A stretch of DNA of 64,000 nucleotides from JAFGBM01 sp964610155 (GTDB lineage Bacteria; Actinomycetota; Actinomycetes; Actinomycetales; Demequinaceae), in assembly GCA_964610155.1 (NCBI GenBank), contig CAZSUY010000003.1:1-64000 (forward strand), given 5' to 3'. This document shows positions 1 to 8,300 of the stretch, piece after piece (within the stretch, counting starts at the first letter, position 1; the number at the start of each line of letters is the position of its first letter). The notes below the pieces were generated by a model. It saw only the letters and a list, made by a program, of their open reading frames with translations. It was not told where the DNA came from and did not search any database. The position numbers and the translations under genes are program-made.

Positions 1-906
1 GTTCATGCCGCCATTAGCCTCCCAAGCCGCGCTGATCGCGACCGCGCCCGGCCCCTCGCCGTTGCCGGTGGTACTGCCAAACCAGTCGTTGAAGAGGCGC
101 CAGAAGTTGCGATTGCCGTACGAACTGCATGAGTCACCCGTGCCGTAGAGGTTGGCAAGGGCTGCCGTGTTCGGCTGGTAGGGGGTGTAGTAGTACAACG
201 CAGCCGTGGCCCGGTTCTGGATGAGAACCGCCTTGGATCCGCATGCGGAGTTGGGGTGGTAACGGACGGCGGTGACCCTGCCAATTGGATACCAGGTGAA
301 GATGCTCCCCGGGGTGCTGTAGTAGTTCAGCTGGCTCGCGGCCGAATACAACTGGATGAACAGTCCGTAGTAGGCAGTATCGCAGGGCGCGCCGTCGGGG
401 CATGCGTACCCCATGGCCCGCTGGTACCGCCAGTCCCCGGGGGCTGACATCGTGACGAGGCTCGTCTCCTTCTGGAGCGTCACGAGCAGCACTTGGGGGT
501 TGATCTCGCAGGCCTGTGCCACGTCGTAGATCATCTGGGCGGCCGAGACGTTCGTTTTCGCCTGGATGGCGTTCACGCACCTCTGAGGATTGGCGGAGTG
601 CGCATAGGTGTTCGCCCTGTACTCGCGCAGGCAGTTGGTACAGGTGGTCGGCCCCTTCGCGTCGAGGAAGGCCTGAATCTGCTCCACGGTCATGGACTTG
701 TAGTTGAAGAAGACTTCGTCGCTGATGATGAGGCCAGGGTTGAAGTCCGCGGCGTTGAGTGCCATTGCGCTGGACGGCGCTGGCGCCGCGATGCCGGGTG
801 AGATAGGGGCTAGGAGTCCACCCGCCAACACGACCACCGTCGCGATGGCCGCGCCAAGTACCACGCGGCGTGGAACGCCGTCTCTCTGCGCGCGCGGCGC
901 GATCAT
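1..906 (-). CDS. Secreted protein with lysozyme-like N-terminal domain, C-terminal part beyond window
   Basis: The reading frame is open to the left edge, giving 302 residues from an ATG at 906. Residues 12-41 form a twin-arginine-containing, hydrophobic export signal (RR at 13-14, then a V/A/L/G-rich stretch). The mature part has paired cysteines near 89-92 and 110-133. A segment around residues 136-152 (NPQVLLVTLQKETSLVT) resembles the catalytic-helix region of lytic transglycosylase/lysozyme-like folds, with Glu147 the candidate acid. Actinobacterial proteins with this N-terminus usually continue into LGFP or similar cell-wall-binding repeats, but that part is not in the window. It probably acts in the cell wall or outside the cell. 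It lies downstream of a glycan-locus relic, so a link to surface polysaccharide is possible. The family name is uncertain; export is well supported. Confidence 0.75.
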   Translation of the reverse strand, partial: MIAPRAQRDGVPRRVVLGAAIATVVVLAGGLLAPISPGIAAPAPSSAMALNAADFNPGLIISDEVFFNYKSMTVEQIQAFLDAKGPTTCTNCLREYRANTYAHSANPQRCVNAIQAKTNVSAAQMIYDVAQACEINPQVLLVTLQKETSLVTMSAPGDWRYQRAMGYACPDGAPCDTAYYGLFIQLYSAASQLNYYSTPGSIFTWYPIGRVTAVRYHPNSACGSKAVLIQNRATAALYYYTPYQPNTAALANLYGTGDSCSSYGNRNFWRLFNDWFGSTTGNGEGPGAVAISAAWEANGGMN

Positions 907-973
907 TCGTATAGACACCCCTTCAGGCTACGTTGCCGTCGACGAAATCTCGACCTGCAACCCGGCGCGTGTG

Positions 974-1805
974 CTACGCGTTGTGCCACTGAGGAAGTGC
1001 GTAGAGGGCGTTGCGGAGTGCGTGTTCAAACCACTGCTCGAAGTTCGCGACGGCATTTTGTCGCCAGAGCCTGGTTACATCGACCTTCGGTAGACCCTCG
1101 CGCGTTGACGAGCCATCCCTATCGGCGCGCACGACGCGATCGATCCCCGCCTCACCGCTGAGCGGCTCGCCGAAAAGTTCCCCGACGACGTAGGGCACGT
1201 AGGGGCTATCACGAACGAAGACCCGGCAGCCAAGGGCGGCGGCCTCAAACAACACGGTGCTGGCGACACCGACCACCACCTGGCAGTCAGCCAACGAGTC
1301 GTAGACATCGGGTCGTTCGTCGAGAACGATCCCCGGAGTCTCGAAGAAGCCCGGATATCGAGTGGCGAACACGGCCCGTTCCGACGGATGAGGGCGGAAG
1401 CGTACCGGCCAGCCCTCGGGGAGCGCCCGCTGCAAACTGCGGACAAACTGCATCGTCACGTCTGCTGCGGCGACGTTCGACACGACGAGTACCTCGCGGA
1501 GCCGGCTGGCCGGGTCGGGTAGCTGATGAGCACGGCGCGATGCTTGCCGTTGAGCACGAACATGCTGCCGGCGACGACGGCCGAGGCGCTGGCGCCGAGC
1601 GCTGGGACGCTCGCCAGCGCCGAGTTCTTGTGCTCCCCTAAACGCTCGCCAGCCTGCGCCCGCCTCGCCGTCGGTGCAGACTTCTCCTCGAACATAGGGA
1701 CGTACGACGAGACCCCGTGCTAGTCGAACTGGATCTCGGGGTCGGTCATATCCATCACGGTGACCGTGCACCGCCGGTACGCGCGACTCACGTCAGCGGT
1801 CAACG
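974..1805 (-). pseudogene. Collapsed operon relic: amidotransferase start + HisF end + GT-B end
   Basis: Three fragments follow one another on the minus strand. About 1805-1654 encodes the first ~40 residues of an N-acetyl-sugar amidotransferase (VMDMTDPEIQFD), with an in-frame TAG at 1720-1722 just after FD. About 1625-1515, in another frame, encodes the C-terminal part of a HisF-like protein (FVLNGKHRAVLISYPT). About 1500-974, in a third frame, encodes the last ~175 residues of a GT-B type transferase (FRPHPSERA, VGVASTVLFEAAALG). The order is that of the genes at 24092-21057, with hisH and the middle parts missing. The last fragment resembles the C-terminus of the intact gene at 21057-22496. 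No intact product is possible from the first two parts; translation of the GT-B remnant alone cannot be excluded. Confidence 0.8.
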
Positions 1806-1908
1806 ACTGGCTGCCTCTTCAACTCGTCAAACTCGACAATCCGGTATTCGCCTAAATCCTCCTCCCGGCACTCAGGTGAGTCCCGCGAGTTCGGCCTGGC
1901 GGGCGAAG
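1654..1908. repeat. 255-bp direct repeat, copy A
   Basis: This segment matches 23943-24197 at about 90% identity by eye, without length change. It spans the 3' end of an ABC exporter gene, the spacer after it and the first ~40 codons of an amidotransferase gene. In this copy the ABC gene is intact and the amidotransferase start carries a TAG stop. Confidence 0.85.
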
Positions 1909-3650
1909 TCCGGGATGCGACGGGCGAGCTCCTCGAACGAACCGCTACCGACGACCTCTCCGTCACGCATGAAGAAGATGCAATCCGAATGCATGATGGT
2001 TGCCAGGCGATGCGCCACGACAATCTTCGTGACGCCGCTACCAATGGAAGCGATCGCGTCGGTCACCTGAGACTCGGTCTGCGTGTCGAGCGCGCTGGTC
2101 GCCTCATCCATGACCAGAACGAGAGGGTCGGAATAGAGTGCCCGAGCAATCCCCAGCCGCTGCCGTTCACCACCCGACAACGCTAGGCCGCGCTCGCCCA
2201 CTCGTGCCTCGATGCCGCCCTCGCGCCCCGCGACGAGATCCCAGATCTGCGCCTGTTCCAGCGAGCGACGTACTCGATCTGCGTCGTAGCCGTCTCCCCA
2301 GGTGAGGGCCACGTTCTGCGCGATCGTCGCATCAAAGATCGCGGCTTCCTGCGGCACGTAGCCCACGCGAGAACGCCAGGCGGCTCGTTGCTCATTCAGC
2401 GGAACTCCATCGACTGCAATGGTGCCCTCCGCAGGTTCAAGCAGGCCCAGCAGCAGATCAATCATGGTCGACTTACCCGATCCGGAAGCACCGACAAAAG
2501 CCACCGACGAGCCCATCGGAATCTCGAGCGAGACGTCCTTCACCGCAGGCATCGCATCGGGCTCATATCGGAAAGTGACATTGCTGAGCGAGATCTTCTG
2601 AGGCGCCTCAGGCAACGGTGCTGACGCCCGCTGCGCGACCTCGGTCGTGCCCCGCTCCGCGTCCGCAATCTCGTCCAGCACGAGCCGCACGTACTGCTGC
2701 ACAGAAATCATCTTCGACAGAACCGACTGGAAGCGGATCATTGACGGAGCCACCCGGAAACCCGCCAGCGCGAAGAGCGCGACAGCCGTGATGGCCTGTT
2801 CGAGTCCACCGAGCCACATTCCCACCCCGCCTACGACGAGGAAGCCTCCGACCAACCCTGCCTCGAGGGCGTACCTCGGGACCTGACCAAGGAAGTAGAT
2901 GTTCCCCCGCGCCCGGGCGCTCCGAATACGGGTCTCCTCGACCACGTCGGCGACTTCGGACTCCTTGTTCCGGAGCGTGACCTCCTTCATCGCCGCGATG
3001 ATCTCCATCACCAGGCGGGCGGTGCGGAGGGTGTTTTGTACGTTCACTTCGCCGGCTTTGCGGGCGTGTCGAGCGATCCAGAAAAACAGTACGGCGGCGA
3101 TCAGCAACAGATAGACCAGCGTGGTCAAGGCCAGGATCGGCTTGACCACGGCAAGCGTCGCAAGGACCGCGACGAGGCTGACGAACTCGCCCACGAGCGT
3201 CGCGCCCGGAAGCGCGAAAGCACTGACAGTGACGCTGACACCGCTGTCGGTGATCCGCATGATCTCGGTCGAGTTCTTGCGCAAGCGATCCCGCCAGGGC
3301 GCGGAGATGAAATTGCGGAAAAGACGGTCTCCGATCGCAACCTCATAGCGCGGAACGCGTCGCGACGCCCACCACATGACGAGCGTGGCGAGCACTCCCT
3401 TGGTGACCATGAGTCCGCAAATGAGCAGGATCGCCCAGATGACGCCCATCGAGTCGAGCTCGCCGACCACAGGCAGTACGACCGTGCCTCCCGAAGCGAG
3501 GGGTCCGATGACTACGGCGAACAGGCCGAGTGCCGCGGCGTCGAAGAGCGCAAGCGAGGCGAGGAGACATGAGTAGATCTCCAGGAACCTGCGGCCGCTG
3601 GCCGGAAAGGCCGCAAGCACCTCGCGATACAGGGCAAGCACAGACCTCAC
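1872..3650 (-). CDS. ABC exporter (membrane domain fused to ATPase), second of a tandem pair
   Basis: A 592-residue half-transporter of the MsbA/PglK type. About five or six hydrophobic segments lie in residues 20-310. The ATPase domain has Walker A GASGSGKS near residue 387, signature LSGGERQRL near 491, Walker B LVLVMDEATSAL near 510 and the H-loop in VVAHRLATI. The start is taken as GTG at 3650: it gives the same N-terminus as the paralogue upstream (SLYREVVAALP versus ALYREVLAAFP) and has GGAGGT just before it. It sits 19 bp after the paralogue, so both are probably co-transcribed and may form a heterodimer. The locus suggests flipping of a lipid-linked glycan across the membrane, but the substrate is inferred only. 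Confidence 0.88.
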   Translation of the reverse strand: MRSVLALYREVLAAFPASGRRFLEIYSCLLASLALFDAAALGLFAVVIGPLASGGTVVLPVVGELDSMGVIWAILLICGLMVTKGVLATLVMWWASRRVPRYEVAIGDRLFRNFISAPWRDRLRKNSTEIMRITDSGVSVTVSAFALPGATLVGEFVSLVAVLATLAVVKPILALTTLVYLLLIAAVLFFWIARHARKAGEVNVQNTLRTARLVMEIIAAMKEVTLRNKESEVADVVEETRIRSARARGNIYFLGQVPRYALEAGLVGGFLVVGGVGMWLGGLEQAITAVALFALAGFRVAPSMIRFQSVLSKMISVQQYVRLVLDEIADAERGTTEVAQRASAPLPEAPQKISLSNVTFRYEPDAMPAVKDVSLEIPMGSSVAFVGASGSGKSTMIDLLLGLLEPAEGTIAVDGVPLNEQRAAWRSRVGYVPQEAAIFDATIAQNVALTWGDGYDADRVRRSLEQAQIWDLVAGREGGIEARVGERGLALSGGERQRLGIARALYSDPLVLVMDEATSALDTQTESQVTDAIASIGSGVTKIVVAHRLATIMHSDCIFFMRDGEVVGSGSFEELARRIPDFARQAELAGLT

Positions 3651-3669
3651 CCGACACCTCCACCTGAGA

Positions 3670-5445
3670 TCACGCGAGCCCAGCCAGCTGCGCCTGCCGG
3701 GCGAAGTCGGGGAACCGCTCGACGAGTTCGGCGAACGTTCCATGACCCACGAGTTCGCCATCGCGCATGAAGAAGATGCTACCCGAATGCTGGATGGTCG
3801 CCAGGCGATGCGCGATAATGACCTTCGTCACGTCCGCATCGATAGAACCGATGGCTGCCGTCACCTGGGCCTCGGTCTGCGTATCAAGCGCACTGGTCGC
3901 CTCGTCCATGACGAGCACGAGCGGATCCGCGTAGAGAGCTCGCGCGATCCCGAGTCTCTGCCGTTGGCCGCCCGACAACGCCAAGCCTCGTTCACCAACT
4001 CGCGCCTCGATTCCCCCGGGTCTCGCCGATACAATATCCCAGAGCTGCGCTCGCTCGAGTGCACGCTGCGCTCGGGCCGGGTCGTAGTCGTCACCCCAGG
4101 TGAGCGCCACGTTCTGCGCGATCGTCGCGTCGAAGAGCGCCACCTCCTGAGGCACGTACCCGACCCGCGATCGCCACGAGGTGCGCAACTCGGTCAGCGG
4201 GGTGTCGTCGACTTTGACGTTGCCCGAGGTCGGCTCAAGCAGACTGAGCAGAAGATCAATCATCGTCGACTTCCCCGACCCGGAGGCGCCGACGAACGCG
4301 ACAGTCGAACCGAACGGGATCTCGAGCGTCACCTCCCGGACGGCTGGCGGCGCATCCGGGGAATAGCGGAACGTGACGTTCTCGAAGAGAATCCGGCCCG
4401 GCGACGGCGGGACCTCCTTCCACCCGTGGCTGACTTCGGCCGTGCCTCGTTCGACGTCGGCGAGTTCAACGAGGACCTGCCGCGGGTACTCCGACGCAGC
4501 GATCATTTGCGAGAGAACAGACTGGAATCGGATGACCGACGGCGCCACCCGGAATCCGGACAGGGCGAAGAGGCCGACCGCTGCGACAGCCTGCTCGATG
4601 CCACCGAGCAGGAACCCCACCCCGCCGATGATGACGAACCCTCCCACGAACCCCGTTTCCAGCGCGTACCGAGGCAGTTCGCCGAGGAAGCTCATGTTCG
4701 CCCGCGCTCGCGAACTCGCGGTACGGGTCTGCACGACGACATCGGCGACCTCTGCCTCCTTGTTGCGGAGGGTCACCTCCTTCATCGCCGCGATGATCTC
4801 GAGGACGAGGCGGGCGGTGCGCATCGAGTAGGTGACGTTCACCTCACCGGCGACCCGAGCACGCCGTGCGATCCAGAAGAAGAGCACCGCGCCGAGAACC
4901 AGAAGGTAGAGCAGGGTCGTGATCGCGTACAGCGGCTGAACGACCGCCAGCGTGGCGATTACCGCGACGAGGGTCACCGCCTCACCGAGGAGCGTCGCGC
5001 CCGGCATGAGGAAGGAGTTGACCATGGCATCGACGCCGCTATCAGAGAACCTCATGATGTCTATCGAGTTCTTGCGGAGACGGTCACGCCACGGCGCCGC
5101 GAGGTAGGCACGCAGAAGTCGGTCTCCGATCGCGACCTCGTAGCGCGGGATCCGGCGGGTCGCCCACCACGTCACGAGCAGGGCGAACGCGCTCTTGGCG
5201 ATCAGGATCGCGCAGATCACAAGAATCACCCAGACCAATCCAGTGGTGTCCAGCTCGCCCACGAGAGGGAGCACGACGGGCGAGCCGACCGAGACCGGGC
5301 CGAGCACGAGAGCCAGGAGCGCGAGAGCCGCGATATCGAAGATCGCGAGCGAGGCCAGGAGCCAGGAGTACGTCCACAGGAACCGCCGACCGCCGACTGG
5401 GAGCGCCGCCACGACCTCTCGATAAAGGGACAGGACCTGCTTCAC
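3670..5445 (-). CDS. ABC exporter (membrane domain fused to ATPase), first of a tandem pair
   Basis: A 591-residue half-transporter closely similar along its whole length to the product of 1872-3650. It has N-terminal hydrophobic segments, Walker A GASGSGKS, signature LSGGQRQRLGIARAL, Walker B LVLVMDEATSAL and H-loop AHRLATI. GTG at 5445 is chosen as start because it aligns with the paralogue and has GGAG upstream; longer extensions lie in the 3' end of the amidotransferase gene. It follows that gene by 25 bp on the same strand, indicating an operon that links sugar modification to export. Lipid-linked glycan flipping is the likely role, as for PglK-type proteins; a drug or peptide exporter is less likely in this context. 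Confidence 0.88.
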   Translation of the reverse strand: MKQVLSLYREVVAALPVGGRRFLWTYSWLLASLAIFDIAALALLALVLGPVSVGSPVVLPLVGELDTTGLVWVILVICAILIAKSAFALLVTWWATRRIPRYEVAIGDRLLRAYLAAPWRDRLRKNSIDIMRFSDSGVDAMVNSFLMPGATLLGEAVTLVAVIATLAVVQPLYAITTLLYLLVLGAVLFFWIARRARVAGEVNVTYSMRTARLVLEIIAAMKEVTLRNKEAEVADVVVQTRTASSRARANMSFLGELPRYALETGFVGGFVIIGGVGFLLGGIEQAVAAVGLFALSGFRVAPSVIRFQSVLSQMIAASEYPRQVLVELADVERGTAEVSHGWKEVPPSPGRILFENVTFRYSPDAPPAVREVTLEIPFGSTVAFVGASGSGKSTMIDLLLSLLEPTSGNVKVDDTPLTELRTSWRSRVGYVPQEVALFDATIAQNVALTWGDDYDPARAQRALERAQLWDIVSARPGGIEARVGERGLALSGGQRQRLGIARALYADPLVLVMDEATSALDTQTEAQVTAAIGSIDADVTKVIIAHRLATIQHSGSIFFMRDGELVGHGTFAELVERFPDFARQAQLAGLA

Positions 5446-5470
5446 CGGGTGACTCCAGACGTGTCGACCG

Positions 5471-6628
5471 TCACCGCAGTAGCCGGAGCTTCCGTAGAAC
5501 GCCGCCGACCCACGCCGTGAACCCGAACAAACGCCGCACGGACGCCTCGCTGTTCGGGTAGTCGGTGTAGTGCTTGGGCGAACTCGCGACGATCTCGTCG
5601 AGCTCGGTAGTCGAGATACCGAGCTTCTTCGCCATGAACTCGTGGTCCTGCTTGCGCAGCTCTTCGGGATAATTCGGCGTCTCGAGGAGCGCCAGCGCCT
5701 CGTCGCGCGACATCTCGCCCGCAAGGATGAGCGACGAGTAGTGCGCGATTCGCTTGTCGAAGCCGAAGCGCATCGGGAGGTAGTAGCCCTGGAACCAGCG
5801 CGTGAAGACGGACTCGTAGTGTTTGCCGCCGTAGTCGCGCCAGCCGGCCTCGCGCGTGATCGTGGCCTTCGCCTCGGCGTAGTGGTACGGGAGGTAGTTC
5901 AGCAGGGGGTGGGTGTTGATGCCACGCGCGAACGGATACCAAAGCGTGCGCGTGAACGAACCCATGGCCGGGTAGGTCCTAAGGCTCACCTTGCCGAACC
6001 GGCGATGAATCGCCTTGAGGAGCTTCGCGTCGTCAGACGTGTACCCCCACGACACCGGAAGGATCGACTCGCTCACAAAGTTGGATCCCGAAAGGATGTG
6101 CTTGATCCCGTACTTCTGCGCCTGATGAAAGGCGATATAGCCGAACGCGTGGTCGGTCGGGGTGTCCGCGTTCGCGATGCCCGACTTCAGATAGGCGAGC
6201 TGCAGGTCACGCATCTCGCGCCAGTCGACGACCTGGGTATACAGGTCGAGGTCGAGCGTTGTCACGAGGTTATGGATGTTGTCGACGGCGAGTTCGGAGT
6301 TCCACCCGCTGTCGAAGTGCACGCACAGCGGCCGAAGGCCGAGCCGTACCGCCTGCACGGTGAGATAGGTGCTGTCGACCCCACCAGAGATCCCGATGAT
6401 GCAGTCGTAAGGCTTACCCCGTCCATCGGCCTTGATCCGCTCGACCAAGGCATCGAGCTCCGAAATACGCTCCCCCGCCTGCGCGGACACGAGCACCGGC
6501 GCGATGACCTCGTTGAAGTAGCGGACGTACGACGACACCCCTTGATCATCGAACTCGATCTCCGGATCAGTCGTGTCCATAACCGTGATGGTGCAGCGCT
6601 GGTAGGGATGCGTACTCAGAACCGGCAT
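5471..6628 (-). CDS. N-acetyl-sugar amidotransferase (WbuX/WbpG-like), zinc cysteines lost
   Basis: A 385-residue PP-loop enzyme; the ATP-binding motif SGGVDS is at residues 81-86. The family converts an acetamido group of a nucleotide sugar to acetamidino, using ammonia supplied by HisH/HisF-like partners. The typical N-terminus has CxxC...CxxC; here only one cysteine remains (RCTITVMDTTD, then GVSSYV where a Cys pair is expected), a loss shared with the paralogue at 9544-10698 and with the relics. ATG at 6628 has GAGAGGA upstream. No HisH/HisF gene adjoins it; the nearest pair is at 22505-23871. It lies just upstream of the two ABC exporters. The enzyme class is clear; the exact sugar is inferred. 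Confidence 0.88.
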   Translation of the reverse strand: MPVLSTHPYQRCTITVMDTTDPEIEFDDQGVSSYVRYFNEVIAPVLVSAQAGERISELDALVERIKADGRGKPYDCIIGISGGVDSTYLTVQAVRLGLRPLCVHFDSGWNSELAVDNIHNLVTTLDLDLYTQVVDWREMRDLQLAYLKSGIANADTPTDHAFGYIAFHQAQKYGIKHILSGSNFVSESILPVSWGYTSDDAKLLKAIHRRFGKVSLRTYPAMGSFTRTLWYPFARGINTHPLLNYLPYHYAEAKATITREAGWRDYGGKHYESVFTRWFQGYYLPMRFGFDKRIAHYSSLILAGEMSRDEALALLETPNYPEELRKQDHEFMAKKLGISTTELDEIVASSPKHYTDYPNSEASVRRLFGFTAWVGGVLRKLRLLR

Positions 6629-6818
6629 TTCTGCGTGTCCTCTCGTTCGATCACTTGTGGTATGACCATTCTGCCTGTTTACGCCGGGTCCGGATTCACT
6701 CGGACCAGACGTGCTTTGCGTTGCTCGAAGGGGGGACCGACAGCGTGATCGGCTGATAGATGCCGCTCGCGGGTGAACGGCGTCTACGCGAGGACGCGGA
6801 TCTTTGGGCGTGGCTCCG

Positions 6819-7991
6819 TCAACGCTTGTGCCCCTTCGATCCAGCCAGTACCTCGCCCACGATCCTCTCGAAGACGCCGAGTTGTATCTCCCCGGAGAGC
6901 GGCTTCGCCGCCCGATCCGCTGCCTGCTTCCATTCCGCGACGAGCTCCGGCGTCAATGTGTCGAGCACCTTGGCGAGGGCTCCCGCCGAGAAATCCTCCG
7001 TAATCGCGCCAAGGCCATATTCGGTGACCACCCGCACCATCTCTGGCGAGGGTCCGATGATGATCCCCAGCCGAGCCTGTACGAAATCGAAAAACTTGTT
7101 CGGTAGACACCAGGCCAGGTTGAAGGTCGTCGGAGGGAAGACGCTGAGCCCGACGTCGTATTCATTGAGTGTCGTCGCAAGAACTTCCAATCTCACCGGG
7201 GGATGAAATCGTATCCGTGGCTCAGGAGCAGCACGTTCGCGCAGGCTTCTGAGACAGGGCGATTCATCCTCGATAAGGAAGAAGTCGAGAGTCGCACCGA
7301 GGTTGCTCATCCGCACGGCATCGATCATGATCTCCAGTCTTCGCTGTGAAGCGGCGATGCCGCTGTGGACCAGGCGAATCGGAGTGCGAACCGGACGAGG
7401 CCGCAAGTCACGCATCGCTGCGGCATTGGTGACGACCTGAACAGAAATACCGAACTCCGCGAGATAGGCGTCTGCGAGCCCCTTGCTGACGGTTGTGACA
7501 GCCGCGGCACGACTGAGCCATCTCTTCACCAACCACCGCATGTATGGAGACACCGTCCATCGCCACGAACGTGAGTGCTCGCTCTGACGCGTGGCGTACT
7601 CGTGCACATCTGCAAGGACTCCGCAACGGGGCTTCAGTCGAAATGCGAGCGGGAGCGTCTCCACATCATTGGCGACGACCACGTCCCAAGAGCGGCCGCT
7701 GAGACGCCCGAGCACTGCTCGGTCTCTGAAGTTGCTTCGCGACACCGAGGGGAACATCCGAAGGAGAAATCGGGCAATGTAGGCGAAGCGGAAGAGGACT
7801 CCCGGTCGGTAGGGCGGAAGGTCCTCCAACTCGATGTGCTCCACACCCTCCACCGGAGACCGCCCGAACGCCGCAGATGTGACCTTATAGTGCTGACTGA
7901 GCCAGCGCACCTGGCGCAGCACCCGCGCATCCATTGCAAGGTGTGAGTAGACGAGGATAAGGATCCGTGGGCGTCCCGCCGATTCAGTCAC
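6819..7991 (-). CDS. Glycosyltransferase, GT-B fold (family 4-like)
   Basis: 390 residues starting with GTG at 7991 (GGGATAGG upstream). The N-terminal domain begins RILILVYSHLAMDARVLRQV, typical of Glyco_transf_4 domains (xDxRVLRxA). The C-terminal domain contains VHSG and PNKFFDFVQARLG, the latter at the donor-binding region. It is paralogous to the products of 8301-9464 and 10859-12019. It probably transfers a sugar from a nucleotide donor to a lipid-linked intermediate on the cytoplasmic face. Gene order (GT, amidotransferase, ABC pair) suggests one transcription unit despite the 190-bp spacer at 6629-6818, in which no gene is seen. Donor and acceptor cannot be told from sequence. Confidence 0.85.
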   Translation of the reverse strand: MTESAGRPRILILVYSHLAMDARVLRQVRWLSQHYKVTSAAFGRSPVEGVEHIELEDLPPYRPGVLFRFAYIARFLLRMFPSVSRSNFRDRAVLGRLSGRSWDVVVANDVETLPLAFRLKPRCGVLADVHEYATRQSEHSRSWRWTVSPYMRWLVKRWLSRAAAVTTVSKGLADAYLAEFGISVQVVTNAAAMRDLRPRPVRTPIRLVHSGIAASQRRLEIMIDAVRMSNLGATLDFFLIEDESPCLRSLRERAAPEPRIRFHPPVRLEVLATTLNEYDVGLSVFPPTTFNLAWCLPNKFFDFVQARLGIIIGPSPEMVRVVTEYGLGAITEDFSAGALAKVLDTLTPELVAEWKQAADRAAKPLSGEIQLGVFERIVGEVLAGSKGHKR

Positions 7992-8054
7992 TACCTATCC
8001 CGTCACCATCGCGCACAAACAAGCGCCGCATGGACGACGCTAGAACGAGAATAG

Positions 8055-8187
8055 TCCACAAGACGTGTCGCAACGACGCGGCATCGAAGTCTTCAGCGAC
8101 CGCCCCGAGGCCGTACTCGGCACCTACCTGCGCCCTCCCGAGGAAAGCCCATCGCGCCACCGTAGAGTGGTCGGCATGCGTCGACAA
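8055..8187 (-). pseudogene. Relic of a glycosyltransferase C-terminus
   Basis: On the minus strand about 20 codons around 8060-8120 read EYGLGAVAEDFDAASLRHVL, close to EYGLGAITEDFSAGALAKVL in the intact glycosyltransferase at 6819-7991. Flanking sequence does not continue the similarity. This is a fragment left by deletion or recombination, and it adjoins a plus-strand relic of a related gene. Confidence 0.6.
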
Positions 8188-8275
8188 CTCCCGGGTGCTG
8201 CGTCAGTTCGAGGTGCTGCGACAACACGGCGAGGTGACGACCGTGGAGTACGGGCCAACCCCGGACGCTGCATGG
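8145..8275 (+). pseudogene. Relic of a glycosyltransferase N-terminus with its upstream region
   Basis: Positions 8147-8185 match the upstream region of the gene at 10859 (10804-10841, including the phrase cgcgccaccgtagag/c). Positions about 8186-8270 match 10920-11004, encoding NSRVLRQFEVLRQHGEVTTV against DSRVLRQLEVLRQHGEMTTV. About 80 bp containing the ribosome site and first codons are missing between the two blocks. It is a non-functional partial copy of the 10859 gene, same orientation as its source, lying between two minus-strand glycosyltransferases. Confidence 0.75.
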
Positions 8276-8300
8276 CAATCGCCCGTGACGAGCAGCATGT

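Noticed and set aside
3742..5520. 592-codon plus-strand open frame
   Set aside because: It is antisense to the ABC exporter gene and its translation is rich in Arg/Asp/Glu/His without any domain; the minus strand has complete ABC motifs.
5570..6748. 392-codon plus-strand open frame
   Set aside because: Antisense to the amidotransferase with the SGGVDS motif; no recognisable protein features.
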